From positions 930,001 to 994,000 of the forward strand of contig NZ_CP054043.1 of assembly GCF_013282725.1 (NCBI RefSeq): a stretch of DNA of 64,000 nt, read 5' to 3'. Below are positions 26,479 to 38,836 of the stretch, piece after piece. The notes beneath the pieces were generated by a model. That model saw only the letters and a program-made list of their open reading frames with translations, had not been told where the DNA came from and did not search any database. Position 1 is the first letter of the stretch; each line of letters opens with the position of its first letter. Origin of the DNA: Yersinia mollaretii ATCC 43969. Lineage in GTDB: Bacteria > Pseudomonadota > Gammaproteobacteria > Enterobacterales > Enterobacteriaceae. The translations under genes were made by a program, and so were the position numbers.

Positions 26479-28644
26479 TTACCCTGCGGCTTCTAACCGC
26501 GCATAGGCCGCAACCAACCACTTAATCCCCTCACCGGGGAACGCCACCTGCAAGCGGCTATGCTCGCCGCTGCCTTCCAAATTAACGATAGTGCCTTCGC
26601 CAAATTTAGGGTGGCGCACGCGTTGGCCCAATGAAAAACCACTGTCATTCTCATTCATCGGTGTCCCCATGCTGCGGTGATTGACCGGGCGGGAGACTGT
26701 GGCACGCAGCCGCACTTCCTCGACGCACTCCTGCGGCAGTTCGCCGATAAAGCGGGAGGGGCGATGGTTTACTTCTTTGCCGTACAAGCGGCGGCTTTCG
26801 GCATAGCACAGTGTCAGCTTTTGCATGGCACGAGTGACGCCGACGTAGGCCAGCCGGCGCTCTTCTTCCAGACGCCCGCCCTCATCCAGCGACATTTGGC
26901 TTGGGAACATCCCCTCTTCCATACCCACGATAAATACTTGCGGGAACTCCAAGCCCTTAGCGGAATGGAGCGTCATTAACTGCACCGCATCCTGATAGGC
27001 ATCCGCTTGCCCCTCTCCCGCTTCCAAGGCCGCATGAGAGAGAAATGCCTGAAGTGGCATCAGATCCTGATCTTCATCCTGATAACTGTATTGGCGGGTG
27101 GCGTTGACCAGCTCTTCCAAGTTTTCTACCCGCGCCTGACCCTTCTCACCTTTTTCCTGCTCGTACATCGACCACAAACCGGAGTCGCGGATCACCCGGT
27201 CAGTTTGGACATGCAGTGGCATATCTGCGGTTTCATGGGCCAGTGAATCCACCAGCTCAACAAAACGTTGCAGCGCAGAGGCCGCGCGTCCTGCCAGCAC
27301 TTTTTCCTGCAATAGGGCGCGGGTGGATTGCCATAAAGTGAGCTGGCGGTCACGGGCGGTTTGCCGCACTACATCCAGCGTACGATCGCCGATACCCCGG
27401 GTGGGCGTATTGACCACCCGTTCAAAGGCGGCGTCGTCATTACGATTGGAGACTAAACGCAGGTAAGCCAAAGCATCTTTGATCTCCTGGCGCTCGAAGA
27501 AGCGCTGGCCGCCATAGATGCGGTACGGCATTGCGGTCTGCAATAACGCCTCTTCCAGTACGCGCGATTGGGCGTTGCTGCGATACAAGATGGCGCAATC
27601 ATTCAGCGCGCCGCCATTGTCTTGCCAAGCGCGAATGCGGTTGACCACAAAGCGGGCTTCGTCCAGCTCGTTAAAGGCACAATAAATTGAGATGGGTTCG
27701 CCTTCGGCCCCTTCAGTCCAGAGGTTTTTCCCCATGCGGCCATCATTGTGGGCAATCAGGGCGTTCGCCGCCGTCAAGATATTGCTGGTTGAGCGGTAGT
27801 TCTGCTCCAGCCGGATAGTTTCAGCACCGGGAAAATCATTCAGGAAACGCTGGATGTTCTCGACCTGCGCCCCGCGCCAGCCATAAATAGATTGGTCATC
27901 GTCGCCGACGATCATCACATTCGCGCGGTCGCCCGCCAGCAGGCGAATCCAGGCGTACTGGATGTTGTTGGTATCCTGAAACTCATCCACCAGAATGTTG
28001 GTAAAGCGTTCGCGATAATGGTTAAGAATATGGGGTTTGTTGAGCCACAGTTCATGGGCGCGCAGCAAAAGTTCGGCAAAATCCACCAACCCCGCGCGGT
28101 CACAAGCTTCCTGATACGCCTGATAAATACGCAGCCAAGTGGCTTCAACCGGATTGCCGTAGCTCTCGATGTGTTGCGGGCGTAATCCCTCATCTTTTTT
28201 GCCGTTGATGTACCACATAGCCTGACGCGGCGGCCACTGTTTCTCATCCAAATTCAGCGCCTTAACCAAGCGCTTTAATAAGCGCAGTTGGTCGTCGCTG
28301 TCCAGAATTTGAAAATCTTGCGGCAGATTGGCATCCATATGGTGAGCACGCAGCAGGCGATGCGCCAGCCCGTGGAAAGTGCCGATCCACATCCCACCCT
28401 GACTGGTACCAATGAGATGCTCAATACGGTGGCGCATCTCTGCCGCCGCCTTATTGGTGAAGGTGACCGAGATAATCGAATAGGGCGAGGCGTTTTCGAC
28501 TGAGAGCAGCCAAGCAATACGATGCACCAGCACCCGGGTTTTGCCACTGCCTGCACCGGCCAGTACCAACAGGTTGCAGCGTGGCGCAGCCACGGCTTCG
28601 CGTTGTTTTTCATTCAGGCTGTCGAGCAGATCAGAAACGTCCAT
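26479..28644 (-). CDS. uvrD: DNA helicase II
   Basis: Superfamily 1A 3'-5' helicase for nucleotide excision and mismatch repair. The product is 721 residues (E. coli 720). Walker A is in LAGAGSGKTRVLVHR, motif II in VDEFQDTNNIQYAW, motif III in DDDQSIYGWRGA and motif VI in YVGVTRAMQKL. A C-terminal Tudor-like domain follows (VRHPKFGEGTIVNLEG). I chose the ATG at 28644; the frame extends two codons to a GTG. An SOS box is not obvious in the 100 bp upstream. Confidence 0.98.
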   Translation of the reverse strand: MDVSDLLDSLNEKQREAVAAPRCNLLVLAGAGSGKTRVLVHRIAWLLSVENASPYSIISVTFTNKAAAEMRHRIEHLIGTSQGGMWIGTFHGLAHRLLRAHHMDANLPQDFQILDSDDQLRLLKRLVKALNLDEKQWPPRQAMWYINGKKDEGLRPQHIESYGNPVEATWLRIYQAYQEACDRAGLVDFAELLLRAHELWLNKPHILNHYRERFTNILVDEFQDTNNIQYAWIRLLAGDRANVMIVGDDDQSIYGWRGAQVENIQRFLNDFPGAETIRLEQNYRSTSNILTAANALIAHNDGRMGKNLWTEGAEGEPISIYCAFNELDEARFVVNRIRAWQDNGGALNDCAILYRSNAQSRVLEEALLQTAMPYRIYGGQRFFERQEIKDALAYLRLVSNRNDDAAFERVVNTPTRGIGDRTLDVVRQTARDRQLTLWQSTRALLQEKVLAGRAASALQRFVELVDSLAHETADMPLHVQTDRVIRDSGLWSMYEQEKGEKGQARVENLEELVNATRQYSYQDEDQDLMPLQAFLSHAALEAGEGQADAYQDAVQLMTLHSAKGLEFPQVFIVGMEEGMFPSQMSLDEGGRLEEERRLAYVGVTRAMQKLTLCYAESRRLYGKEVNHRPSRFIGELPQECVEEVRLRATVSRPVNHRSMGTPMNENDSGFSLGQRVRHPKFGEGTIVNLEGSGEHSRLQVAFPGEGIKWLVAAYARLEAAG

Positions 28645-28744
28645 AGGCACCGTTTATCGGATAAGGGAAGGTGGTCAAATCACCGGCTATCCGGGTATTT
28701 TACCACCATTCCACTGTGAATTTATACAGAGTTATTGCAGGGGA

Positions 28745-29461
28745 TTATAGCAATGCTGTCAGGGATGCCAACTGCGAAATCTCAATATGGGGCAATAATC
28801 GGCTATCACTGGCGGTCATCAGGCTTTGTTGCCGGTCATTAATCCAGCACGCCTGCATCCCGCAGCGCAGCGAGCCAGCGACATCCGTGGTGAGGTCATC
28901 GCCCACATGCAGGATATGTTTCAGCGGGACATCCAGATGATTCGCCGCTTTATGGTACATATCGCGGAACGGCTTGGCGCGGCCATGGGGGCCGGAGCGC
29001 AGCACAAACTGGAAATAGTGATCCAAGCCGCACGCCTTAGGGTCGGCATTGCCGTTGGTGATCGCCACCAGCGGATAGTGTTCAGCCAGCGCGCTCAGAG
29101 TGTCATGGGTGGCTGGCGGGACATAAATGCGGCTACGCCATTGGGCAAAGTTCTCCATAGCGGCATCGGCCCCACATTGTGCTTCTGATTTACTCAGGCC
29201 GTGGCGAATCAAGCCCAGTTCGATAGCATGCCAGCGCCATTGGGTGACATCGTGGTAGATATCAGGGTCTTGTGCCAGCAACTCACTGCGAAAACGCTGG
29301 AAATCCGCTGCTTGCAACTGCGCCAAATTAGGATGGTACTGCTGCAAAAAGGCCACCGACTCTTGTTCAGTGCGGGTAATTACCGGGCGATTGTCATACA
29401 GCGTGTCATCCAAATCGAAGGTAATGGCGGAAATACGCTCAAGTGGACGATAAAAATGCAT
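28745..29461 (-). CDS. yigB: HAD phosphatase YigB (FMN phosphatase)
   Basis: Haloacid-dehalogenase phosphatase that acts on FMN and other phosphates in riboflavin metabolism. The product is 238 residues, as in E. coli. Motif I is [13 protein letters not shown], motif [11 protein letters not shown] and the acidic motif [12 protein letters not shown]. Its ATG overlaps the xerC stop by one base (ATGA). It is part of the series dapF-yigA-xerC-yigB-uvrD. Confidence 0.95.
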   Translation of the reverse strand: MHFYRPLERISAITFDLDDTLYDNRPVITRTEQESVAFLQQYHPNLAQLQAADFQRFRSELLAQDPDIYHDVTQWRWHAIELGLIRHGLSKSEAQCGADAAMENFAQWRSRIYVPPATHDTLSALAEHYPLVAITNGNADPKACGLDHYFQFVLRSGPHGRAKPFRDMYHKAANHLDVPLKHILHVGDDLTTDVAGSLRCGMQACWINDRQQSLMTASDSRLLPHIEISQLASLTALL

Positions 29462-30372
29462 CAGGATTTGCCTCGTTTGGCCCGTGGATGAGCAGCATCA
29501 TACACTGTCGCCAGATGTTGAAAGTCGAGATGAGTATAAATTTGTGTGGTGGTCAGATTCGCGTGGCCCAGCAACTCCTGCACCGCGCGCAGATCACCGC
29601 TGGACTCCAGCATGTGAGTGGCGAAGGAGTGACGCAATTTATGCGGGTGGATATGGCTACTGACCCCCTGCTTCACTCCCCACTCGGCAAAGCGCTTTTG
29701 CACATTGCGTGCTGAAATTCGCTTGCCGGTATTGGCTAAGAAGATGGCATCATCTTGCGGCTCAAACAGTTCGCGCAATGCCAGCCAGTGATTCAACCAC
29801 GTGACCGCCGTTCTGCCGATCGGCACTTTGCGCTCTTTGCTGCCCTTCCCCATCACCCACACTTCACCGCCAACTAAATCCACGTGTTTGCAGTTCATGC
29901 CCACCAGCTCAGAGAGACGCAGGCCCGCGCCGTACATCACTTCCAGCATCGCGCGGTCGCGTACCGCCAGTGGATCGTTGAGGTCGATATCCAGCAGTTT
30001 ATCGACCTCATCGACATCAATATTTTTCGGCAGATGACGGCCAGAGCGCGGCGTACTCACCCCTTTGGCGGGATTGGCCTGCAACACACCTTGGCTGACC
30101 AGCCAATTGAGGAAGCTGCGCAACGCCGAGAGCCGCAATGCCAAGCTGGAGGCGTGCAAACCGGCACGTTTACTGCGGGAGACCAGTGAGCGAACCTGTG
30201 CGGCATCCAGCGTTTGCCAGTGCGCCAAGCCCATTTGCTCGCCCAGTTCCATCAGCGCCTGTAACTGGCGTCGGTAGCTGGTGATTGTGAGCGGGCTAAG
30301 TTGACGCTCAACTTTGAGATAGCGCAGAAAAGCCTCTACCTGCGGGGCAAGCGAGGCACTGAATTCGGTCAT
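29461..30372 (-). CDS. xerC: Tyrosine recombinase XerC
   Basis: Site-specific recombinase that with XerD resolves chromosome dimers at dif. The product is 303 residues. An N-terminal SAM-like core-binding domain is followed by the catalytic domain: Arg in [11 protein letters not shown], Lys in [23 protein letters not shown], then [15 protein letters not shown] with the nucleophilic tyrosine. The ATG at 30372 gives the family N-terminus (MTEFSASL) and overlaps the yigA stop; an earlier start at 30387 is unlikely. Confidence 0.97.
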   Translation of the reverse strand: MTEFSASLAPQVEAFLRYLKVERQLSPLTITSYRRQLQALMELGEQMGLAHWQTLDAAQVRSLVSRSKRAGLHASSLALRLSALRSFLNWLVSQGVLQANPAKGVSTPRSGRHLPKNIDVDEVDKLLDIDLNDPLAVRDRAMLEVMYGAGLRLSELVGMNCKHVDLVGGEVWVMGKGSKERKVPIGRTAVTWLNHWLALRELFEPQDDAIFLANTGKRISARNVQKRFAEWGVKQGVSSHIHPHKLRHSFATHMLESSGDLRAVQELLGHANLTTTQIYTHLDFQHLATVYDAAHPRAKRGKS

Positions 30373-31073
30373 GCCGGTTCGATCCACCGCGCGAGCAAGC
30401 TGGGCAATAATAGCGATAATTGATTCAACATCACGGTGCCCATCCCTTGCTGGTAGTGCTGTGTGTCGCGGCTGCTGAAGATAATCACGCCCAAATCTCC
30501 CTCTTTGCCCAGCAATGACAACGCCACTGAACCCACGTTCTTCGCCTGAGGCAGTAGCAGCAACAGTTCCGGCCCATTCAAGCTGCCGAGATAGTGGTTA
30601 TCACTGCCTAGCCGTTGAATACGTAGCGGCTCGAAGGCGGGGCGGGAGAGTCCTAAATGGGTGAAGTCAGAGGGCGCGCCGATATGCCAGCGGTCGCTGA
30701 ACAACCGGACATTGGCACCGCTCAGCCCGAAATCTCTGGCCCAGCGCTGGAAGCGATTGAGCATATCTTGCAAGCTGCTAGCCGCCGCCAAATGACTTTG
30801 CAGTTGCAGTAAGCGGCTGAACAGCACTTCATTCAGGCCCGCCTGCTCCATCAGCAAGGTGATCTCTTCTTCCAACTGACCAATCTGGTTGCGCTGTCGC
30901 CCCAGTTGCCACTCCACCAGCGAGACACTGCCTCGAACCGGATGGGGAATATGCATCTGTTCGACCAGACGGGCATTGCGGATAAAGAAGTCGGGATTTT
31001 GCAATAAGAACTGCATCACCGCATCGTCGTCTAACTCGATGCCCGCTAGCGCCTGATCCTCATAACTTTTCAT
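30369..31073 (-). CDS. yigA: DUF484 protein YigA
   Basis: 234-residue cytosolic protein of the DUF484 family, with a predicted N-terminal coiled coil (around 60-95) and a GAF-like C-terminal fold. Its function is not established. Diagnostic stretches are [19 protein letters not shown] and [15 protein letters not shown]. It lies between dapF and xerC, as in E. coli, and overlaps xerC by 4 bases. An ERIC element separates it from dapF. Confidence 0.92.
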   Translation of the reverse strand: MKSYEDQALAGIELDDDAVMQFLLQNPDFFIRNARLVEQMHIPHPVRGSVSLVEWQLGRQRNQIGQLEEEITLLMEQAGLNEVLFSRLLQLQSHLAAASSLQDMLNRFQRWARDFGLSGANVRLFSDRWHIGAPSDFTHLGLSRPAFEPLRIQRLGSDNHYLGSLNGPELLLLLPQAKNVGSVALSLLGKEGDLGVIIFSSRDTQHYQQGMGTVMLNQLSLLLPSLLARWIEPA

Positions 31074-31097
31074 GTCATACCCGTCATAATGAACATT

Positions 31098-32049
<952 letters not shown>

Positions 32050-32124
32050 TTCATGCTCCACTGACTCTAATTATTGGCTAAATTCGGTACTGGCTAAGCT
32101 GCTATCTGGCTGCGCTAGGATTCA

Positions 32125-32325
32125 TCACTGTGGCCCGGCGATAGATTTTGTCTGGGGGCTACTGGAGAGATCCTGCTGGTTTCTCTCTACCTGACCACTA
32201 TCCGGTTGCGTTGTTTCTGTTTTTGGTTTGTCTGACGGCGGAAAGTATAGCGGGCCTTTCAGGCCACAGCCGGACAGCGCAAGTACCATCATCGCCAGCA
32301 GCGGCCAGCGGAGTTCTTTTTTCAT
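32125..32325 (-). CDS. lptM: LPS-assembly lipoprotein LptM (YifL)
   Basis: Small outer-membrane lipoprotein that helps the LptD/E translocon mature. The product is 66 residues from the ATG at 32325. Signal peptide, lipobox LSGC, then the family motif GLKGPLYFPP. Two further in-frame ATGs lie at 32343 and 32361 within an 18-bp tandem triplication (MKQALE repeated), so the start may be heterogeneous and the signal peptide could gain 6 or 12 residues. It lies between cyaY (divergent) and dapF. Confidence 0.9.
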   Translation of the reverse strand: MKKELRWPLLAMMVLALSGCGLKGPLYFPPSDKPKTETTQPDSGQVERNQQDLSSSPQTKSIAGPQ

Positions 32326-32374
32326 TTCTAACGCCTGCTTCATTTCTAACGCCTGTTTCATTTCTAGCGCCTAT
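32321..32374. repeat. 18-bp tandem repeat, three copies, over the lptM start
   Basis: Units at 32321-32338, 32339-32356 and 32357-32374 (TTCATTTCTAACGCCTGC type) differ at 1 to 3 positions. Read on the minus strand, each unit has an AGGCG-like ribosome site, a short spacer and an ATG, so each carries a complete translation start in the same frame. Confidence 0.93.
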
Positions 32375-32463
32375 ATAGTATTTAGCACCTAAATGCCTGT
32401 GATTCATGCGTCCAAGGTCTCTATAATCGCAGGTGGATCATGAAAAGCAAATAGGAATTGAAT

Positions 32464-32787
32464 ATGAACGATAGCGAGTTTCATCAGTTAGCTGATCAAT
32501 TGATGCTTTGCATTGAAGAAACACTGGATGCTTTTGGCGGCGAGAGCGATATCGATTATGAAACCAATGGCGGGGTGATGACCCTGACATTCGAGAATGG
32601 CAGCAAGATTGTGATTAACCGCCAAGAGCCATTGCATCAAGTCTGGCTGGCCACCAAAGCAGGCGGTTACCATTTTGATTACCGCGAAGGCCACTGGTAC
32701 TGCTCGCGCAGCGGCGCAGAGTTTTTTGCCAAATTATCTGAAGCCGCCACCACTCAAGCGGGTGAAGAAGTGAGCTTTGGCGAGTAG
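32464..32787 (+). CDS. cyaY: Frataxin-like protein CyaY
   Basis: Iron-binding regulator of iron-sulfur cluster assembly that binds IscS. The product is 107 residues (E. coli 106). The acidic first helix is followed by [19 protein letters not shown] and [20 protein letters not shown], almost identical to E. coli. The ATG at 32464 gives the family start MNDSEF; the TTG two codons earlier is unlikely. Divergent from lptM and convergent with cyaA. Confidence 0.97.
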   Translation: MNDSEFHQLADQLMLCIEETLDAFGGESDIDYETNGGVMTLTFENGSKIVINRQEPLHQVWLATKAGGYHFDYREGHWYCSRSGAEFFAKLSEAATTQAGEEVSFGE

Positions 32788-32789
32788 AT

Positions 32790-32985
32790 CATCAGTCAGT
32801 GATTCAGGTAATTGATTCGGGTAAGTGAGCGCAGCTAACACCCCTGCGGCTTCAAGGACGCCCCCCAAAGTCATTGGAGTTGCAGGTAGGCAGCAAGCAA
32901 ACGCATCCCGATGAGCTGACATCAGTCAGTAATTCGGGTAAGTGAGCGCAGCTAACACCCCTGCGGCTTCAAGGACGAAGGGGGG
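32790..32985. repeat. Tandem ERIC-derived sequences between cyaY and cyaA
   Basis: A complete ERIC-like copy (about 32863-32985) is preceded by a partial one. An identical 46-bp tail (from ATTCGGGTAAGTGAGCGCAG to CAAGGACG) occurs at 32815-32860 and 32932-32977, 117 bp apart, so the pair probably arose by tandem duplication. The right end touches the cyaA stop codon (32986-32988). Confidence 0.8.
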
Positions 32986-35532
32986 TTAGTGTAACTGGAA
33001 CTGCTGCGCTGGCGCGGAGGCTTCTTTATCCGCAATATACAGGTGAGATAACGTATTGCTGCGGAACGGAATCACTTGCGTCCGGCCATCTAGCTGCACA
33101 ATTTGGTAGAACTGCGGCAGGTTGAAGTTGATAAAGCTGGAGCCATAAGTAAAGCGGTCGTGGGATGACGAATAAAATCGACTGACGTCCCGCACCAACT
33201 CCTCTTTACTGCCCTCGCAATGGTGATACACCTCAACGCGGTTTGTCTCATCCAAGATATAGATATTGAAGCCTTTTTCATCTGCGGTACCCTCGAAGAA
33301 GAACTGAATGATCCCTTCGCTAGCAAAACCGTCGACAGCCGGCGGCAGATGAATTTGATCGGTTTCAAGCTGAATCGACAAGCCATGCAGTTTGTTATTC
33401 GAGATCGCACCGTAGAATTCGACCGCATTCTCCAACTTTTGGACCGAGACACTCAGGCGCTCGAAGAACAGCCCCCATGTCTGACCGGAGACTCGCACCG
33501 CTTTGAAGCGGCCCGGTTCCTGACGAGTGCTGGATAAGCGCAGCTCAATGCACTCAGAGACCAGTTGCTGAATTCGGGTACGAATCAAGCCACGTAGATG
33601 CTGGCTGTAGCAGAACACATCCACTGACTCTGGCGGAGCGGCATCCTGATGCATCTTGCCTAAAATGGTTTTCAGCGCCTCTAATACCGCCTGCTCACCG
33701 CTAAAATGCAGGGTCCGCACTTCGTTCCACGAGTTGCGGTACAGCAAGTCGATACTGCCCACTAAGCACTGCTGCTGCTCGCCAAAACTGAATACATCCA
33801 GTTTACGGAAATCAAAATGCACCACCTGATTGCGGAAAGCCGCTGTCGGGTCATGTTCCAGATTGACAATAATCGCTAAGTGGCGAATCTCGCACGGGCT
33901 ATACAGCGCCTTAGGTGTAGGCGCAGGTAGGCGCAGCGGGAAGTGGTGAGAAATATCCGTCACCAACTCTTGCAGCTTGGTGGTATTGCACAAATTGGCG
34001 CTTTTAATATGCAGCCGGGTCTTGCTGGTCAATAGGCCGTTGAAATAGGCCCAAGAGACCAATTTGTTCAGGTAGCGGTTATATTCCAGCGGCTGGTGGC
34101 TAACGATAGTGTCCATCAAGGGCGCTTGATTATACAAGTACCAGCCGGGGCGATTCGCACGGCCTGCTGGAACATGGATAAAGGTCAGGTGCTCTTCTGA
34201 AAGGTCCGGTGAAATTTGCGGGTTAACCAGTGTCACTTTACCCGGCAAAGCTTCAAATGCCGCGTACAGTTTACGGGTCAGCACCCCGATATCCTGCGGG
34301 CTGGCGCTGACACTCAGGTTGTTGCGGCGAGCAAAACGAATCAAGTTACGATAGCTCTGCATCATCGCGTCTAACAGCTCGTTATGCGCTTCACGTACCC
34401 GCTCAATCTTCCAGTTGGCACGATTATCCAGCACTTCCAGACTCTCCTTGCTCCAGCCCCACTCACTGACCAGTTGGCTAAGAATTTCACGCCGCCAGCC
34501 TATACTCGCTGGCGTACGGGAGAGTTTTTCGCACACTTTCAGATAGAAGCAGCGGCGCACCAAATTCAGCCGGGTGGTGTCATTGATTTGGGTCAGATAG
34601 CGGGTAACACGATCGAGCATCATGCAGTAAGCATCGAGGCCGAAAGCGACAATTTCACCGGCATGGAGGCGCTGTTTGATCTCCATCGCCAACAGTTGGG
34701 AATTAGGGTATTCCCAAGAGTAGGCTTCCAGCAGCAGGGTTTTCAACACCGCCTTATAGGGCGAATCGATACTTTTATAGAGCTGCCACAAACTGGCACC
34801 GAAATACTCTTCAGCCGACAGGGTGCTTAAACCGCCCAGATCCAGCCACTCATTCGGCGTTAGTACGCCCTGCGCATAGAGCGACAGCACGTAATCATCG
34901 TAATTATTCTCTTCTTCAACCGGAACCATATTCCACAGAATACGTTTCCCCGCCAGACGCACCGCGCTGCGGTAAAATTCATCCAGCAATAAAATATGTT
35001 GGGTCGAGCCGCAATCTTCACCGCCCAAACTGCCACTGGCGTTGTGGCGGAAGCGGTTCTCATCAATCAGGAAGAAGCTGACTTCAACCCCCATTGATGC
35101 GGCCCATTTTTCCAGCAAGCTGCATTTTTGCTGTAAACGATGGCGCTCTTCCGTATCAAGCCATGCCTGATGGCACACCCAGATATCCAGATCCGAGGTA
35201 TGACATTGGCCGATGGAGGAGGTACTGCCCATTGAATAGACGCCCGTAATCGGCAGTTCGCCGCCGACACTCTGCTCTAGAGGTGCGCCCCACTTGGCTT
35301 CGACCTCAGACAGATAGTCCTGTTGCGTTTCATTAGGCGTGAAGATACAGACGCCGTGGGGAACGTTACCATCAAGGTAGCCCGGCATCAGTGGATGATG
35401 ATGATGTAGTAGGGTCGGTAGCAGACTGTAAACCTTTTGGAAGGCTGGCCCCATGGCCGCCAAGGCGCGATCGACTCGTAATTGGTTGATCGCATCCAGT
35501 CGCTGTTTCAGTGTCTCGATGTAGAGGTACAA
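32986..35532 (-). CDS. cyaA: Class I adenylate cyclase
   Basis: Makes cAMP from ATP; the PTS controls its activity and cAMP with CRP governs catabolite genes, including the glp and pehX sites in this window. The product is 848 residues, as in E. coli. The catalytic N-terminal half has GSTSSIG and [10 protein letters not shown]; the C-terminal half is regulatory. I chose the TTG at 35532 (product [12 protein letters not shown]), the same rare start codon used by E. coli cyaA; the frame stays open 17 codons further without family support. Confidence 0.97.
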   Translation of the reverse strand: MYLYIETLKQRLDAINQLRVDRALAAMGPAFQKVYSLLPTLLHHHHPLMPGYLDGNVPHGVCIFTPNETQQDYLSEVEAKWGAPLEQSVGGELPITGVYSMGSTSSIGQCHTSDLDIWVCHQAWLDTEERHRLQQKCSLLEKWAASMGVEVSFFLIDENRFRHNASGSLGGEDCGSTQHILLLDEFYRSAVRLAGKRILWNMVPVEEENNYDDYVLSLYAQGVLTPNEWLDLGGLSTLSAEEYFGASLWQLYKSIDSPYKAVLKTLLLEAYSWEYPNSQLLAMEIKQRLHAGEIVAFGLDAYCMMLDRVTRYLTQINDTTRLNLVRRCFYLKVCEKLSRTPASIGWRREILSQLVSEWGWSKESLEVLDNRANWKIERVREAHNELLDAMMQSYRNLIRFARRNNLSVSASPQDIGVLTRKLYAAFEALPGKVTLVNPQISPDLSEEHLTFIHVPAGRANRPGWYLYNQAPLMDTIVSHQPLEYNRYLNKLVSWAYFNGLLTSKTRLHIKSANLCNTTKLQELVTDISHHFPLRLPAPTPKALYSPCEIRHLAIIVNLEHDPTAAFRNQVVHFDFRKLDVFSFGEQQQCLVGSIDLLYRNSWNEVRTLHFSGEQAVLEALKTILGKMHQDAAPPESVDVFCYSQHLRGLIRTRIQQLVSECIELRLSSTRQEPGRFKAVRVSGQTWGLFFERLSVSVQKLENAVEFYGAISNNKLHGLSIQLETDQIHLPPAVDGFASEGIIQFFFEGTADEKGFNIYILDETNRVEVYHHCEGSKEELVRDVSRFYSSSHDRFTYGSSFINFNLPQFYQIVQLDGRTQVIPFRSNTLSHLYIADKEASAPAQQFQLH

Positions 35533-35685
35533 GACGTCTCGCCTGATTGTTCCGGTGCTTAGAAAGAAACCCGCGTTCCACATTCGTTTGTTGCTTATTT
35601 GGCCTTCTCGAAAAATAGATACTTTTTGTTGAAATGACCAAAAAACAGTTTGTTTGAAGAATATTTAACGAATGATTGCTGGAAA

Positions 35686-35701
35686 CGTGATCAATCTAAC
35701 A
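35686..35701 (-). promoter_or_regulatory. CRP site in the cyaA promoter region
   Basis: Minus-strand TGTTA-GATTGA-TCACG, preceded by AAGG and followed by TTT. It is nearly the same as the E. coli cyaA P2 CRP site as I remember it, through which CRP-cAMP represses cyaA. It lies about 155 bp upstream of the TTG start, in the cyaA-hemC divergent region (35533-35992), where I see no other gene. Confidence 0.8.
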
Positions 35702-35992
35702 CCTTGCTGATTGACCGTAAAGAAAGTAAAGCTATCCCTACAATTATAACGTCTCTTCTCTGACTAAAATCATTTGCGTCGCCATCGGGCAACAGACCCA
35801 TGAATTTCAGCGAAAGCCGCTGACAACGCAGCCATGTGTGGAAGGTCGGTTTAAACCCCTTATCTCGCCACACATTTGTTACAATAGTTGCTTTCTTGTA
35901 CTCTTACCCGCCTTGATCATGTGGCTACCACACTGACAGTGCTTGTCGGTCAATGGTAGGATGGGCCGCAAAATATAAAACGGTAACAAGCA

Positions 35993-36934
35993 ATGTTAGA
36001 CAAAATTATTCGAATTGCCACGCGACAAAGCCCGCTCGCCTTATGGCAAGCACATTATGTTCAACATTTACTGCAAGCCAATCACCCCGGCCTGCAAGTT
36101 GAGTTGGTCCCGATGGTCACTCGCGGGGATATCATTCTGGATACGCCACTGGCAAAAGTGGGTGGTAAGGGCTTGTTCGTCAAAGAGTTAGAGTTGGCGT
36201 TACTGGATGGGCGAGCGGATATTGCTGTGCACTCGATGAAAGATGTGCCGATCGCTTTCCCTGAAGGCTTGGGTCTGGTCACCATTTGTGAGCGTGATGA
36301 TCCCCGTGATGCATTCGTTTCATCACATTACGCCCATCTGGATGATCTACCGGCTGGCAGTATCGTCGGCACTTCTAGCCTGCGCCGTCAGTGCCAATTG
36401 CGTGAGCGCCGCCCCGACCTGATTATCCGCGATCTGCGGGGTAACGTCGGCACCCGCCTCGCTAAGCTGGATAACGGCGATTACCACGCGATTATTCTGG
36501 CTGTCGCGGGCCTTAAGCGCCTCGGGCTGGAAACACGGATTCGCTATGCCATGCCCGCCGAAGAGTCCTTACCCGCCGTGGGTCAGGGGGCCGTGGGTAT
36601 CGAGTGCCGTCTGGATGATGATGTGACCCGCCAACTGTTAGCGCCACTGAATCATCGCGACACTGAATTACGCGTCTGCGCAGAACGTGCCATGAATACC
36701 CGTCTTGAGGGAGGGTGTCAGGTGCCGATTGGCAGTTATGCCGAATTGGCCGGCGGCGAGCTGTGGCTTCGTGCCTTAGTGGGCGCGCCAGATGGCAGTG
36801 AAATCATTCGCGGTGAACGCCGTGGCCCGGCTGAGAATGCCGAGCAGATGGGGATTGAGCTGGCCGATGAGCTGCTCTCACGGGGCGCGCGAGAAATACT
36901 GGCCGCTGTTTATCAGGATAACCCGCCGCTATGA
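35993..36934 (+). CDS. hemC: Porphobilinogen deaminase (hydroxymethylbilane synthase)
   Basis: Joins four porphobilinogens into hydroxymethylbilane in haem and sirohaem synthesis. The product is 313 residues, as in E. coli. The dipyrromethane cofactor is held by Cys242 in [10 protein letters not shown]. Substrate-binding stretches [11 protein letters not shown] and [10 protein letters not shown] are intact. First gene of hemCDXY, divergent from cyaA; its stop overlaps the hemD ATG. Confidence 0.98.
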   Translation: MLDKIIRIATRQSPLALWQAHYVQHLLQANHPGLQVELVPMVTRGDIILDTPLAKVGGKGLFVKELELALLDGRADIAVHSMKDVPIAFPEGLGLVTICERDDPRDAFVSSHYAHLDDLPAGSIVGTSSLRRQCQLRERRPDLIIRDLRGNVGTRLAKLDNGDYHAIILAVAGLKRLGLETRIRYAMPAEESLPAVGQGAVGIECRLDDDVTRQLLAPLNHRDTELRVCAERAMNTRLEGGCQVPIGSYAELAGGELWLRALVGAPDGSEIIRGERRGPAENAEQMGIELADELLSRGAREILAAVYQDNPPL

Positions 36935-37686
36935 CCATTCTGGTGACCCGTCCCTCCCCCTCCGGGGAGCAATTAGTCAGTCGCCTGCGTGCGCTGGGCC
37001 GGGTTGCCTATCATGCTCCCTTGATTGATTTCTCACCCGGTGATGACCTGCCCAAACTGCCCACCCTGTTGCAAGAGATGCAGGCGGGTGATTTGGTGTT
37101 TGCGTTATCACAGAACGCCGTACGCTATGCTAACCCGCTGTTAAAAAGAAATAACCTGTCATGGCCAGCACAGTTATCTTATTATGCTATTGGTCGTGGC
37201 ACGGCGTTGGCACTGCATACCGCCAGCCATTTGCACGTCACCTTTCCGCCAATGGGTGAGACCAGCGAGATGCTGCTATCATTGCCTGATCTGCAAAAAC
37301 TGGCAGGCAAAAAGGCGCTGTTATTGCGCGGTAATGGTGGGCGAGAACTGCTGGGCGAGAGCCTTGCGCAGCGAGGTGCGACTGTGACCTTCTGTGAATG
37401 TTACCAACGCAGCCCGATCTTTTATGATGGCAGTGAACAAAGTGCTCACTGGCAGCGGGCTGGCGTCAATATTCTGGTGGTGACCAGCGGCGAAATGTTA
37501 CAACAGATCTATACTTTAGTTCCTGATTACTATCGTTCTTCCTGGTTGCTACGCTGCCACTTGGTGGTGGTGAGTGATCGTTTGGCTGCCTTGGCCGCCC
37601 AAATGGGTTGGCGTGATATCCAAGTGGCAGAGAATGCTGATAATGACGCGCTGATCCGCGCGCTACAAGAGCTAAAACACACCTGA
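36931..37686 (+). CDS. hemD: Uroporphyrinogen-III synthase
   Basis: Cyclises hydroxymethylbilane with inversion of ring D to give uroporphyrinogen III. The product is 251 residues (E. coli 246). The family has low conservation; visible landmarks are the N-terminal [13 protein letters not shown], the hinge [15 protein letters not shown] and VTSGEMLQQ. It overlaps hemC by 4 bases (ATGA), so translation is coupled. Confidence 0.95.
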   Translation: MTILVTRPSPSGEQLVSRLRALGRVAYHAPLIDFSPGDDLPKLPTLLQEMQAGDLVFALSQNAVRYANPLLKRNNLSWPAQLSYYAIGRGTALALHTASHLHVTFPPMGETSEMLLSLPDLQKLAGKKALLLRGNGGRELLGESLAQRGATVTFCECYQRSPIFYDGSEQSAHWQRAGVNILVVTSGEMLQQIYTLVPDYYRSSWLLRCHLVVVSDRLAALAAQMGWRDIQVAENADNDALIRALQELKHT

Positions 37687-37709
37687 AACCTGACTATGGG
37701 ATGCCCAAT

Positions 37710-38834
37710 ATGACGGAACAAAATACCCCATCCGCACCAGTGGAAGAGACAACCACTGCGGTTGAGAGGCACCAACAGCCAGCACCTGAAGACCGCCGGG
37801 GAAAACAGACCGGGCCAATTCTGGGGGCTATTGCTATTGCACTGGCTATCGCGCTGGGTGCCGGGCTTTATTATTACGGACAGCAGCAGGCCCAGTCACA
37901 AGATGCAGCCACTCTCGCGCTGCAAGAGCAACTGGCGGAACTGAAACAGAGCCAATTGCAGGAGAAACAGCAGCTTGAGTCATTGCTGCAACAGCAAGGC
38001 AAGGCGCTGGAAGCGGCCGACCGCCAACAGACGTCACTCATTCGCCAACTCAATGAGTTGCAGGAAAAAGTCGCCACCATTTCAGGCAGCGACGCCAAAA
38101 CCTGGCTACTGGCACAGGCTGATTTTCTGGTGAAAATGGCGGGTCGCAAATTGTGGAGCGATCAAGATGTCACCACCGCAGCCACCCTATTGAAAAGCGC
38201 CGATGCCAGCCTCGCTGACATGAATGATCCCAGCCTTATCGATGTACGCCGCGCCTTGACCGAGGATATCAGCACTCTCTCTGCGGTCAGTCAGGTGGAT
38301 TTCGACGGCATCATCCTCAAATTAAATCAGCTCTCCAATCAGGTCGATAACCTGCGTCTGGCTGACAACAATATTGATGATTCGCCGATGGATGCCGATA
38401 GCGATGAACTGTCGAGTTCATTATCTGAATGGCGTCAGAATTTGACCAAAAGCTGGCACAGCTTTATGTCTGATTTTATTACCATTCGCCGCCGTGATAG
38501 CAGCGCTGAACCCCTGCTGGCACCGAATCAGGACGTTTATCTGCGCGAGAATATCCGCTCTCGCCTGTTGGTGGCGGCCCAAGCCGTGCCTCGCCATCAG
38601 GATGAAGTGTACAAACAGTCGCTCGAGACTATCTCCACCTGGGTTCGCGCCTATTTTGATGTGAACGACCCCAGCACCAAGGCTTTTCTGGATGAATTAG
38701 AGAGCCTGAGCCAGCAATCCATATCAATGGATGTGCCAGATCAATTGAAGAGCCAGCCGCTGCTGGAAAAATTGATGCAAACTCGAGTTCGTAACTTGCT
38801 GGCGCAAGCGCCAGCTGCCGCTCAGGGGGAATAA
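37710..38834 (+). CDS. hemX: HemX, membrane protein of the hem operon
   Basis: 374-residue inner-membrane protein annotated in older work as a uroporphyrinogen-III methyltransferase, though it has no such domain. A short N-terminal tail is followed by one transmembrane helix ([20 protein letters not shown], about 35-54), a long Gln/Leu-rich coiled coil (about 60-125) and a conserved periplasmic domain ([20 protein letters not shown]). I chose the ATG at 37710 to match E. coli; the ATG at 37701 is possible. It ends 2 bp before hemY. Confidence 0.93.
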   Translation: MTEQNTPSAPVEETTTAVERHQQPAPEDRRGKQTGPILGAIAIALAIALGAGLYYYGQQQAQSQDAATLALQEQLAELKQSQLQEKQQLESLLQQQGKALEAADRQQTSLIRQLNELQEKVATISGSDAKTWLLAQADFLVKMAGRKLWSDQDVTTAATLLKSADASLADMNDPSLIDVRRALTEDISTLSAVSQVDFDGIILKLNQLSNQVDNLRLADNNIDDSPMDADSDELSSSLSEWRQNLTKSWHSFMSDFITIRRRDSSAEPLLAPNQDVYLRENIRSRLLVAAQAVPRHQDEVYKQSLETISTWVRAYFDVNDPSTKAFLDELESLSQQSISMDVPDQLKSQPLLEKLMQTRVRNLLAQAPAAAQGE

Positions 38835-38836
38835 GT

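Noticed and set aside
29461..30372. Phage or integron integrase
   Set aside because: The tyrosine recombinase sits in the conserved dapF-yigA-xerC-yigB-uvrD order and matches XerC; no att sites or phage genes adjoin it.
32198..32407. Alternative minus-strand ORF over the lptM tandem repeat (ARNETGVRNEAGVRNE)
   Set aside because: Translation of the 18-bp repeat in the wrong frame; lptM with its lipobox is the real gene.
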